Part shown: positions 1 to 6,325 of the stretch, one piece after another
How positions within the stretch are numbered: position 1 is the stretch's first letter
How the letters are laid out: every line of letters begins with the position of its first letter
Assembly (NCBI GenBank): GCA_049699975.1
Contig: JBNAWB010000156.1
Location: 1-8,830, forward strand
Direction: 5' to 3'
DNA length: 8,830 nucleotides
Source of the DNA: CAZAGD01 sp049699975
GTDB lineage: Bacteria; Desulfobacterota; SM23-61
The notes under the pieces: model-generated
Told to the model about the DNA's origin: nothing
Seen by the model: the letters and a program-made list of their open reading frames with translations, nothing else
Database searches by the model: none
Translations under genes and position numbers: made by a program

Positions 1-657
1 GGGAAGGGGGGTACCTTATGGGGAACTGGGCCAGCTCTTTGGACTTGGGGTAAAGGGCAGAACCTTGATCTTTCTGGAGAAGATAAGTTCAGAGTGGTGG
101 CCATGGACTTTGGGATCAAGCATAATATCATTCGCCACTTAATAAGCCGTGGATGCGAAGTTGTGGTGGTACCGGCTACGACGAAGGCAGAGGAGATTCT
201 CTCTTGGCATCCCCACGGTATTTTTCTCTCCAACGGACCTGGCGATCCAGCAGCCGTTCCTTATGCCATTGAGACAGTAAAATCTCTTTTAGGTCGCAAA
301 CCAATTTTTGGCATCTGCCTGGGCCACCAACTTTTGGGTTTGGCTATGGGCGGGAAAACGTATAAATTAAAGTTTGGGCACCGCGGGGGCAACCAGCCCG
401 TAAAAAATTTACGGAATGGCCGAGTGGAGATTACTACTCAAAATCACGGCTTTTGCGTGGACTTAGAAACTTTATCCAAAAAAGAAATTGAAATTACCCA
501 TATTAACCTCAATGATTTAAGTCTGGAAGGCATGCGGCACCGTTATTTGCCGATATTCTCAGTCCAGTACCATCCTGAAGCTTCCCCCGGTCCCCATGAC
601 GCTTCTTATTTATTTGATGAATTTATTTCTTTAATGAAGAAAGGCTTAAGAGAGTAA
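1..657 (+). CDS. carA: Carbamoyl-phosphate synthase small subunit (glutaminase), 3' part
   Basis: This subunit hydrolyses glutamine and passes ammonia to CarB for carbamoyl phosphate synthesis (pyrimidine and arginine pathways, cytosol). The reading frame is open from base 1 to a TAA at 655-657, giving about 218 visible codons. Family members have roughly 360-380 residues, so the N-terminal domain is outside the window. The visible part is the class I glutamine amidotransferase domain. It begins at the conserved VVAMDFGIKHNI block (from base 94) and includes SNGPGDP, the nucleophile elbow GICLGHQ (Cys codon 316-318), and HPEASPGPHD with catalytic His (571-573) and Glu (577-579). The catalytic triad is therefore complete. 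The GTG at 94 is an internal Val codon, not a start. The first 30 or so codons are poorly conserved, so I trust the frame there less. The stop overlaps the carB start (TAATG), which implies translational coupling. Confidence 0.96.
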   Translation, partial: GKGGTLWGTGPALWTWGKGQNLDLSGEDKFRVVAMDFGIKHNIIRHLISRGCEVVVVPATTKAEEILSWHPHGIFLSNGPGDPAAVPYAIETVKSLLGRKPIFGICLGHQLLGLAMGGKTYKLKFGHRGGNQPVKNLRNGRVEITTQNHGFCVDLETLSKKEIEITHINLNDLSLEGMRHRYLPIFSVQYHPEASPGPHDASYLFDEFISLMKKGLRE

Positions 658-3600
658 TGCCCAAACGCCAAGATATCAAAAAAATTTTGATAATCGGTTC
701 TGGGCCGATCGTGATTAGCCAAGCCTGTGAGTTCGATTATTCAGGAACTCAAGCTTGTAAAGCGTTGAAAGAAGAAGGGTTTGAGATAGTTTTAGTTAAT
801 TCAAACCCGGCCACAATCATGACTGATCCGCAAATGGCCGACCGGACTTATTTGGAGCCTATTACCCCAGAAATCGTAGCGAAGATTATTGCTCGGGAAA
901 ATCCCCAAGCCCTGCTGCCTACCTTAGGCGGGCAGACTGCTCTAAACACGGCCATCCAACTGGCCGAGATGGGGGTTTTGGAAAAATTTGGAGTCGAAAT
1001 GATCGGGGCCAATCAAGAAGCCATTCGCAAAGCGGAAGACCGGGAATTATTTAAAAAGGCCATGGAACATATTGGCTTGGAAGTCCCGCGCAGTGGGTTT
1101 GCCCGGAATTTAGAGGAAGCCCACCAAGTTTTAGCTGAAGTAGGCTTGCCGGCCGTCATCAGACCGAGTTTTACCTTAGGGGGCACAGGGGGAGGAATTG
1201 CTTTTAACATAGAAGAATTTAACCAATTATGCGCTCAGGGTATTGAGCTTTCGCTGATTCATGAGATTATGATCGAAGAGTCAGTCTTGGGCTGGAAAGA
1301 ATATGAGTTGGAGGTGATGCGCGACTTAAAAGATAATGTGGTCATTATCTGCTCTATTGAAAATTTTGATCCTATGGGGGTGCATACTGGAGATAGTATT
1401 ACAGTTGCTCCGGCGCAGACGTTAAGCGATAAAGAGTATCAGCGCCTGCGTGATGCAGCTATCGCCATAATCAGAGAGATAGGGGTGGAGACGGGAGGGT
1501 CGAATATTCAATTTGCTGTAAATCCTAATAACGGACGGATGGTGGTAATCGAGATGAACCCGCGTGTTTCCCGCAGTTCCGCTTTAGCATCCAAAGCCAC
1601 TGGTTTTCCCATTGCTAAAGTCGCGGCTAAGTTGGCCGTGGGGTATACCTTAGATGAAATTCCCAATGACATAACCAAAGAAACTATGGCTTCCTTTGAG
1701 CCGACCATTGATTATTGCGTCGTCAAGATTCCCCGCTGGACTTTTGAGAAATTCCCGGGAGCTGACCCGACCTTAACTACTTCGATGAAATCTGTGGGAG
1801 AGGCCATGGCTATTGGCCGGACTTTTAAAGAGGCTTTACAAAAGGCAATCCGTTCTTTGGAGATTGGTCGCTTTAGCTTGAGTGAAGATGGCCAAGACAA
1901 CATTTCCCTTGAAAAGATTCGCGAAAAGCTCGTTACGCCCAATGCGGAGAGAATTTTCTACCTTTCCCTGGCTTTGAGAAAAGGGATTTCCGTGAGCGAA
2001 ATTGCGGAATTGACCCATATTGACCCGTGGTTTATAGAAAACATAAGGCAAATTTGCGACCTGGAAGACAAAATCCGTGTATACGGAGAAAAACGTTGTC
2101 CATTGAGCGAGATCCCGGCGCAAATTTGGAGACAGGCCAAGGAATATGGTTTTGCTGATAAAAGGTTAGCCGAACTTTTAGGCGGTGATGAAATAGCTGT
2201 GCGCGAGTGGCGGCAAAAACAAGGAGTAAACCCCACATTTAAGCTGGTGGATACTTGCGCCGCAGAATTTGAAGCCTATACCCCTTATTATTATTCCACT
2301 TACGAAGTGGAAGATGAAGTACGCCCCTCGACGAAGAAAAAGGTGATGATTTTGGGCGGAGGACCCAACCGGATAGGGCAAGGAATTGAATTTGATTACT
2401 GTTGCGTCCATGCTGTCCAGGCCTTGCGCGAAGAGGGCTATGAGACTATTATGGTAAATAGTAATCCCGAGACCGTATCTACTGATTATGATACTTCTGA
2501 TCGCCTTTATTTTGAACCCCTTACCCGCGAGGATGTCCTGAATATTGTTGAGAAAGAAAAGCCCCTGGGAGTTATTGTCCAGTTCGGCGGCCAAACTCCT
2601 TTAAACTTAGCTGTACCCTTGATGAAAGCCGGCGTAAATATTTTAGGCACCACTCCTGATAGTATTGACCAGGCTGAAGATCGCCAAAGGTTTAAAGAGC
2701 TAATTAAAAAATTGAGATTAATCCAGCCGCCAAACGGAACAGCTACTTCTTTTGCCGAAGCTCGTCAGGTGGCCAGAGAAATTGGCTATCCGGTCATAGT
2801 CCGTCCTTCGTATGTTTTGGGGGGGAGGGCCATGGAAATTGTTTACCATGAGGAAGATCTGGAATTTTACATGAAGGATGCTGTGCAGGCCTCTCCGGAG
2901 CACCCTATTCTCATTGACAAATTCTTGGAAGAGGCCATCGAGGTGGATGTGGATGCCATTGCCGATGGTGAAACAGTGGTGATCGGCGGAATCATGGAGC
3001 ATATCGAAGAAGCTGGAATTCACTCTGGGGATAGCGCCTGTGTCCTTCCTCCTTATACGCTAAACGATGAGCTTATTAAAGTGATCAAAGAAAATACCTA
3101 TGCCTTAGCCCGCGAACTTAAAGTTAAAGGGCTCATGAATGTTCAGTATGCTGTCCGGGATGATGTAGTTTATGTTTTGGAAGTGAACCCTCGAGCCTCG
3201 CGCACTATTCCCTTTGTTTCTAAAGCCACTGGCGTACCCTTGGCCAAATTGGCAGCCAAAATAATGGTGGGGCGAACTTTGCAAGAATTGGGGTTTACCA
3301 AAGAGGTAGAGGTACAGCATGTGGCCGTTAAAGAGTCGGTCTTTCCCTTTAATCGATTTCCAGGAGTAGATACGGTATTAGGCCCAGAGATGAAATCGAC
3401 TGGCGAAGTAATGGGTATTGATCAGGCTTTTGGCATTGCCTTTGCCAAAGCAGAGATTGCCGCTGGGCAGATATTGCCTAAAAAAGGAAAAGTATTTATT
3501 AGTGTAAAAAATCGGGATAAAAGAGCGATAATATTTATTGCCAAGAAGCTGAGTGATTTTGGTTTTGAAATTGTGGCCACGCGGGGAACAGCTAAAGCTC

Positions 3601-3896
3601 TGGCCCAGAATGGGATTCCGGTGCAAGTAGTTTATAAAGTCCACGAAGGACGACCACATATTGTCGACTTGATTAAGAATCATGAAATTTCCCTCATTAT
3701 AAATACGCCTTCTGGCCGGCGTCCCAAGAGAGATCATGTTTCTATTCGTTCGGTGGCCGTTGCGCATAATATCCCTTTGATAACCACTATCTCGGGCGCC
3801 GCAGCTTCGGTCAATGGGATTGAAGCTTTGATTAAGGAGGAGCTCCAAGTTAAATCTTTACAAGAATATAATGCGGCCATAATCTATCCTCATTAA
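657..3896 (+). CDS. carB: Carbamoyl-phosphate synthase large subunit
   Basis: CarB makes carbamoyl phosphate from bicarbonate, ammonia supplied by CarA and two ATP. At 1079 residues it is full length (E. coli 1073). The two homologous halves are clear. The carboxyphosphate half opens with KILIIGSGPIVISQACEFDYSG and has the ATP-grasp loop LGGTGGGIA near residue 175. The carbamoyl-phosphate half restarts near residue 560 with VMILGGGPNRIGQGIEFDY. An MGS-like allosteric domain begins near residue 942. Residues matching the E. coli UMP site are present, shifted by one: T975, T978, K994, N1016 and T1017. E784 and D792 match the positions linked to ornithine activation. UMP feedback inhibition is therefore likely by inference. 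The ATG shares its A with the carA stop; only a weak AAGG lies about 12 bases upstream, which fits coupling to carA translation. No frameshift or missing motif was seen. Confidence 0.98.
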   Translation: MPKRQDIKKILIIGSGPIVISQACEFDYSGTQACKALKEEGFEIVLVNSNPATIMTDPQMADRTYLEPITPEIVAKIIARENPQALLPTLGGQTALNTAIQLAEMGVLEKFGVEMIGANQEAIRKAEDRELFKKAMEHIGLEVPRSGFARNLEEAHQVLAEVGLPAVIRPSFTLGGTGGGIAFNIEEFNQLCAQGIELSLIHEIMIEESVLGWKEYELEVMRDLKDNVVIICSIENFDPMGVHTGDSITVAPAQTLSDKEYQRLRDAAIAIIREIGVETGGSNIQFAVNPNNGRMVVIEMNPRVSRSSALASKATGFPIAKVAAKLAVGYTLDEIPNDITKETMASFEPTIDYCVVKIPRWTFEKFPGADPTLTTSMKSVGEAMAIGRTFKEALQKAIRSLEIGRFSLSEDGQDNISLEKIREKLVTPNAERIFYLSLALRKGISVSEIAELTHIDPWFIENIRQICDLEDKIRVYGEKRCPLSEIPAQIWRQAKEYGFADKRLAELLGGDEIAVREWRQKQGVNPTFKLVDTCAAEFEAYTPYYYSTYEVEDEVRPSTKKKVMILGGGPNRIGQGIEFDYCCVHAVQALREEGYETIMVNSNPETVSTDYDTSDRLYFEPLTREDVLNIVEKEKPLGVIVQFGGQTPLNLAVPLMKAGVNILGTTPDSIDQAEDRQRFKELIKKLRLIQPPNGTATSFAEARQVAREIGYPVIVRPSYVLGGRAMEIVYHEEDLEFYMKDAVQASPEHPILIDKFLEEAIEVDVDAIADGETVVIGGIMEHIEEAGIHSGDSACVLPPYTLNDELIKVIKENTYALARELKVKGLMNVQYAVRDDVVYVLEVNPRASRTIPFVSKATGVPLAKLAAKIMVGRTLQELGFTKEVEVQHVAVKESVFPFNRFPGVDTVLGPEMKSTGEVMGIDQAFGIAFAKAEIAAGQILPKKGKVFISVKNRDKRAIIFIAKKLSDFGFEIVATRGTAKALAQNGIPVQVVYKVHEGRPHIVDLIKNHEISLIINTPSGRRPKRDHVSIRSVAVAHNIPLITTISGAAASVNGIEALIKEELQVKSLQEYNAAIIYPH

Positions 3897-3911
3897 GGAT
3901 TGGGCAAAAAA

Positions 3912-5306
3912 ATGTTCATTAATCGACCTCGCGAAGAATGCGGTGTTTTTGGTATTTTCGGACATCCCGAAGCTTCTTATCTTACTTTTCTCGGGCTATA
4001 TTCTTTACAGCACAGGGGACAAGAAAGTGCGGGTATTGTCTGTGCGGAAAAGGGAGAGCCCAAAAGCCATAAGGGCATGGGTTTGGTCGCCGAAGTTTTC
4101 AGTGAAGAAATTATTAAGGCCCTTTCCGGAACAGCAGCTATCGGCCATGTGCGCTATTCGACCACCGGCTCTTCTCTTTTAAAGAATGCTCAACCCTTCT
4201 TGGCTCAACATTCAGGAGGATTTCTGGCCGTAGCCCATAATGGGAATTTAGTTAATGCTCGAGATCTAAAAGTGAAGCTGGAAGCTAAAGGCTCGATCTT
4301 CCAGTCGACTATGGATAGTGAAATTTTTGTGCATTTGATGGCACGTTCTAAGAAGCCGAACTATATGGAGAAGACTATTCAGGCTCTGGCCCAGGTTAAA
4401 GGGGCTTACTCTATTGTGCTCCTTACGGAAAATTCTTTAATTGCCGCGCGCGATCCCCACGGGTTTCGCCCTCTTTGCTTAGGAGAAATAAATGGCAGCT
4501 ACGTGATTGCTTCCGAAACCTGTGCCCTGGATTTAGTGCAAGCCCATTATTTACGAGATGTGCAGCCGGGAGAAGTAATTCTTATTGACCGCGATGGACT
4601 ACATTGCCGGCAACCCTTTTCTAAAGTTCGACCAGCTTTCTGCATATTTGAATATATCTATTTTGCCCGACCTGACAGCAACATCTTTGGTGAAAATGTT
4701 TACTTAATTCGTAAGAAATTGGGAGCCCGCTTGGCTGAGGAAAGCCCGGCCGAGGCTGACTTAGTGATGCCTATTCCTGACTCCGGAAATTACGCAGCCT
4801 TAGGCTTTGCTGAGCGATTGGGCCTGCCTTTTGAGATGGGCATGATCAGGAATCATTATGTGGGGCGAACCTTCATCCAGCCTTCAGCAAGCATTAGGGA
4901 TTTTGGGGTGAAAGTCAAATTAAACCCGGTAAAAGATCTGCTAAAAGGAAAAAAAGTAGTAGTCATTGAAGATTCAATAGTGCGGGGCACTACTAGCCGC
5001 ACGCGGATTAGAAATTTGCGGGAGGCAGGAGCCAAAGAAGTGCACATGCGCGTAAGTTGTCCTCCGCACCGGTTCCCTTGCCATTATGGAATCGATTTTC
5101 CCACGAAGGAGGAACTCATCGCTTCCGGCCATTCCGTAGAAGAAATCCGGAAGTTCATTGGTTTAGACAGCTTAGCTTATCTAAGTCTGGAAGGAATGGT
5201 CGGGGCTATGCCGCAGCCGAAAGATAATTTCTGCTTAGCCTGTTTCAATGGAGTTTATCCTGTGCCCATATCCGCCGAAGCTGATAAATTTGTCTTGGAG
5301 CGGTAA
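3912..5306 (+). CDS. purF: Amidophosphoribosyltransferase, Fe-S (Bacillus) type
   Basis: PurF converts PRPP and glutamine to 5-phosphoribosylamine, the first committed step of purine synthesis. I chose ATG 3912 (464 residues): AAGGA at 3895-3899 lies 12 bases upstream. The in-frame TTG at 3900 would abut that site with no spacer; using it adds four residues. The N-terminal Ntn glutaminase domain has the nucleophile in ECGVFGIFG (Cys10), preceded by a short propeptide as in B. subtilis PurF, which is cleaved to expose Cys. SLQHRGQESAG, GHVRYSTTG and AHNGNLVNA follow. The C-terminal PRTase domain carries the PRPP loop VVVIEDSIVRGTTS (about residues 349-362). All four cysteines equivalent to the B. 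subtilis [4Fe-4S] ligands are present (C244, C390, C441, C444; the last two form CLAC). This implies an oxygen-sensitive enzyme. Tight spacing after carB suggests one transcript. Confidence 0.97.
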   Translation: MFINRPREECGVFGIFGHPEASYLTFLGLYSLQHRGQESAGIVCAEKGEPKSHKGMGLVAEVFSEEIIKALSGTAAIGHVRYSTTGSSLLKNAQPFLAQHSGGFLAVAHNGNLVNARDLKVKLEAKGSIFQSTMDSEIFVHLMARSKKPNYMEKTIQALAQVKGAYSIVLLTENSLIAARDPHGFRPLCLGEINGSYVIASETCALDLVQAHYLRDVQPGEVILIDRDGLHCRQPFSKVRPAFCIFEYIYFARPDSNIFGENVYLIRKKLGARLAEESPAEADLVMPIPDSGNYAALGFAERLGLPFEMGMIRNHYVGRTFIQPSASIRDFGVKVKLNPVKDLLKGKKVVVIEDSIVRGTTSRTRIRNLREAGAKEVHMRVSCPPHRFPCHYGIDFPTKEELIASGHSVEEIRKFIGLDSLAYLSLEGMVGAMPQPKDNFCLACFNGVYPVPISAEADKFVLER

Positions 5307-5340
5307 CTCGGGAAGAAATTTTTATATACACCGGTTTTTT

Positions 5341-5865
5341 TCAGGCTATGAGAATTAAACCAAAATAATGCTGAGGTTCCCGGTAATTTCTTAGGACTTT
5401 AATCGTAAACCCGTGCTTGCGGGCAGTAGCAAATACATCAATTCCACAAGCTTCCATAGCTGGGCGCGCTTCTTCCGCATGGCGACATCCTTTTTCGAAA
5501 GCACAATTCGGGCAGAGCCGGCAAGGCCCACCTCCTAACCCTAATGCTTTATAATACCCTGCTAAAAAAATCTCTCTTTCCATTTGGGCAGCAATTTCTT
5601 TAGTATTAGCCGTGGGGCTTTCAAAAAGAATAGCCTTTCTATATTGATCAAGCATTTGGCGGGTTTCTTCTGGGCGAGGAGTATAAGGCGGACACATTAG
5701 ACTTGATCCATAGCCATCACATCCGAATTGGCATTTTAAGCGTACCCATATCCCAGTCTCTACTTCAGGTGGGGATATTATTTTCGCTGCTCGGGCGCCA
5801 AGTTTCAAAGTTTTCTGCACAAATTTTTGCAAATGTTGATTGCGCAATGATTCGCCCCATTTCAT
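5341..5865 (-). CDS. DUF2284 cysteine-rich predicted metal-binding protein
   Basis: This 174-residue soluble protein of the DUF2284 (COG5423) family has no proven biochemical function. Eight cysteines lie in the pattern I associate with the family: C45-x3-C49-x8-C58-P-P-Y, then C115-R-L-C118-P-N-C121-x5-C127-R-H, then C140 in the RPAMEACGIDVF block. The ferredoxin-like clustering suggests one or two Fe-S clusters or structural zinc (inference). No signal peptide or membrane segment is visible. The ATG at 5865-5863 is supported by AAAGGAGA at 5882-5875 on the - strand, ten bases away. The gene converges with purF, with only 34 bases between their stops. Its upstream side carries a MITE-like element about 75 bases from the start codon. 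I see no clear sigma-70 promoter in that gap, so its promoter may lie in or beyond the MITE. Electron transfer or metal sensing are both possible roles. Confidence 0.88.
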   Translation of the reverse strand: MKWGESLRNQHLQKFVQKTLKLGARAAKIISPPEVETGIWVRLKCQFGCDGYGSSLMCPPYTPRPEETRQMLDQYRKAILFESPTANTKEIAAQMEREIFLAGYYKALGLGGGPCRLCPNCAFEKGCRHAEEARPAMEACGIDVFATARKHGFTIKVLRNYREPQHYFGLILIA

Positions 5866-5932
5866 GGCCTTCTTTCTCCTTTCTTTATTTGCGCTTGATC
5901 TATGTATTTAGCACAACCTACTATTAATATCA

Positions 5933-5940
5933 TTTAAAAA
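5933..5940. repeat. Target-site duplication, left copy (TTTAAAAA)
   Basis: The eight bases directly outside the left end of the MITE are TTTAAAAA. The same eight bases follow its right end at 6041-6048. An exact 8-bp match abutting both ends is the expected footprint of transposition, although the A/T-rich content weakens the statistics. Confidence 0.75.
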
Positions 5941-6040
5941 GTAATCCGTCACTGAAAAGTGGGGGAGAAGTATGGCCTGCCCCGGGCACTTACAAAAATA
6001 AAAATTCCTCTAATAATCCCACCCTTCAGTGATGGATTAC
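5941..6040 (-). mobile_element. MITE-like non-autonomous element, complete 100-bp copy
   Basis: The element starts GTAATCC and ends GGATTAC. Its ends form imperfect terminal inverted repeats of about 23 bases: left GTAATCCGTCACTGAA and onward, right arm in reverse GTAATCCATCACTGAA and onward, 20 of 23 positions matching. A perfect 8-bp direct repeat flanks it. The interior is non-coding and includes GGCCTGCCCCGGGC (5974-5987). A 38-base core (5983-6020) is identical, in inverse orientation, to 8774-8811 in the second copy. It encodes no transposase, so it must have been moved in trans. Ends starting GTAA plus an 8-bp duplication match what is known of IS66-family elements; that assignment is inference. 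The strand is set relative to the copy at the window end. Confidence 0.85.
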
Positions 6041-6048
6041 TTTAAAAA
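6041..6048. repeat. Target-site duplication, right copy (TTTAAAAA)
   Basis: Exact repeat of 5933-5940, directly abutting the GGATTAC end of the MITE. It defines the right boundary of the insertion. Confidence 0.75.
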
Positions 6049-6060
6049 GGTTATCCGCAG

Positions 6061-6073
6061 GTAATCAATCACT
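6061..6073. repeat. Orphan TIR-like motif next to the MITE
   Basis: GTAATCAATCACT here matches the MITE terminal sequence GTAATCCATCACT at 12 of 13 positions, only 20 bases beyond the right end of the complete element. No partner end or element core follows it. It could be a relic of an older copy or a chance match. Confidence 0.35.
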
Positions 6074-6141
6074 ACAAGAGACTTGCCCACTTGCACTTTA
6101 GTTAATTTTTAATCAGCCAAAGATGCGAGGAGGTTCATTCG

Positions 6142-6184
6142 GGATCATGAGACGGCCATGCTCCTTTTGGCACTCGTCATGACC
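6142..6184. other. Imperfect hairpin in the upstream region
   Basis: The left arm GG-a-TCATGA-ga-CG-GCCA (6142-6158) can pair with TGGC-act-CG-TCATGA-CC (6168-6184). That gives about 14 base pairs with small bulges and a 9-base loop. An adjoining small stem, GACCA-aaaag-TGGTC (6181-6195), shares bases with the outer stem, so the two are mutually exclusive. I recognise no known riboswitch or RNA family. It lies upstream of the likely aminopeptidase promoter, so it would not be in that mRNA. Confidence 0.4.
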
Positions 6185-6256
6185 AAAAAGTGGTCGATAT
6201 ACTGTCTTAGCAAGGAAAAGGCAGGGTAAGAGGTTAAAGATGAGATTTAATTAAGA

Positions 6257-6286
6257 TTGACACATACCTAAATGATCATTTAGGAT
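6257..6286 (+). promoter_or_regulatory. Sigma-70-like promoter of the aminopeptidase gene
   Basis: A perfect -35 box TTGACA (6257-6262) is followed after 18 bases by TAGGAT (6281-6286), which matches the -10 consensus at four of six positions. The gene start at 6326 and its SD at 6314-6319 lie a normal distance downstream, giving a leader of about 30 bases. The spacer contains a perfect palindrome (see operator). TTTAATTAA boxes flank the promoter at 6246-6254 and 6290-6298. Confidence 0.65.
6267..6284. promoter_or_regulatory. Putative operator: perfect 18-bp palindrome
   Basis: CCTAAATGATCATTTAGG is a perfect inverted repeat occupying most of the -35/-10 spacer and the first bases of the -10 box. 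A dimeric repressor bound there would block RNA polymerase. The cognate regulator is not in the window and I cannot assign a family from the motif. Confidence 0.6.
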
Positions 6287-6325
6287 GATTTTAATTAAAA
6301 GAGAAAATAATCTAAGGAGAAAAGA

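Larger units (their letters stand above)
5866..6325. other. Divergent intergenic region (460 bases) without genes
   Basis: This stretch separates the DUF2284 gene (-) from the aminopeptidase gene (+). From left to right it holds the DUF2284 leader, a complete 100-bp MITE-like element with its 8-bp duplication, a TIR-like orphan motif at 6061-6073, an imperfect hairpin at 6142-6184 overlapped by a second small one at 6181-6195, and the promoter/operator of the aminopeptidase gene. I found no credible reading frame or tRNA here. Confidence 0.8.

Noticed and set aside
94..657. carA starting at the GTG at 94
   Set aside because: The frame is open upstream to base 1 and the family needs about 150 more N-terminal residues; this GTG encodes an internal valine.
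2178..2594. 138-codon open frame on the - strand within carB
   Set aside because: Antisense to the conserved start of the second synthetase half, with no SD or recognisable protein family.
3833..3840. Strong SD-like TAAGGAGG inside carB
   Set aside because: No start codon follows at a useful distance (a TAA is met in the purF-independent frame), and it simply encodes a Lys-Glu-Glu stretch of CarB.
3378..3848. 156-codon open frame on the - strand within carB
   Set aside because: It is fully antisense to the highly conserved C-terminal part of carB; the composition is that of a shadow frame. The same applies to the other antisense frames within carB and purF.
5307..5341. Possible terminator after purF with a T7 run (5335-5341)
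   Set aside because: No stem longer than about four pairs precedes the T-run, so an intrinsic terminator is not supported.
6133..6190. Short reading frame or tRNA-like GGTTCATTC in the spacer
   Set aside because: The frame stops after about 19 codons with no SD, and no acceptor or anticodon arms accompany the T-arm-like string.
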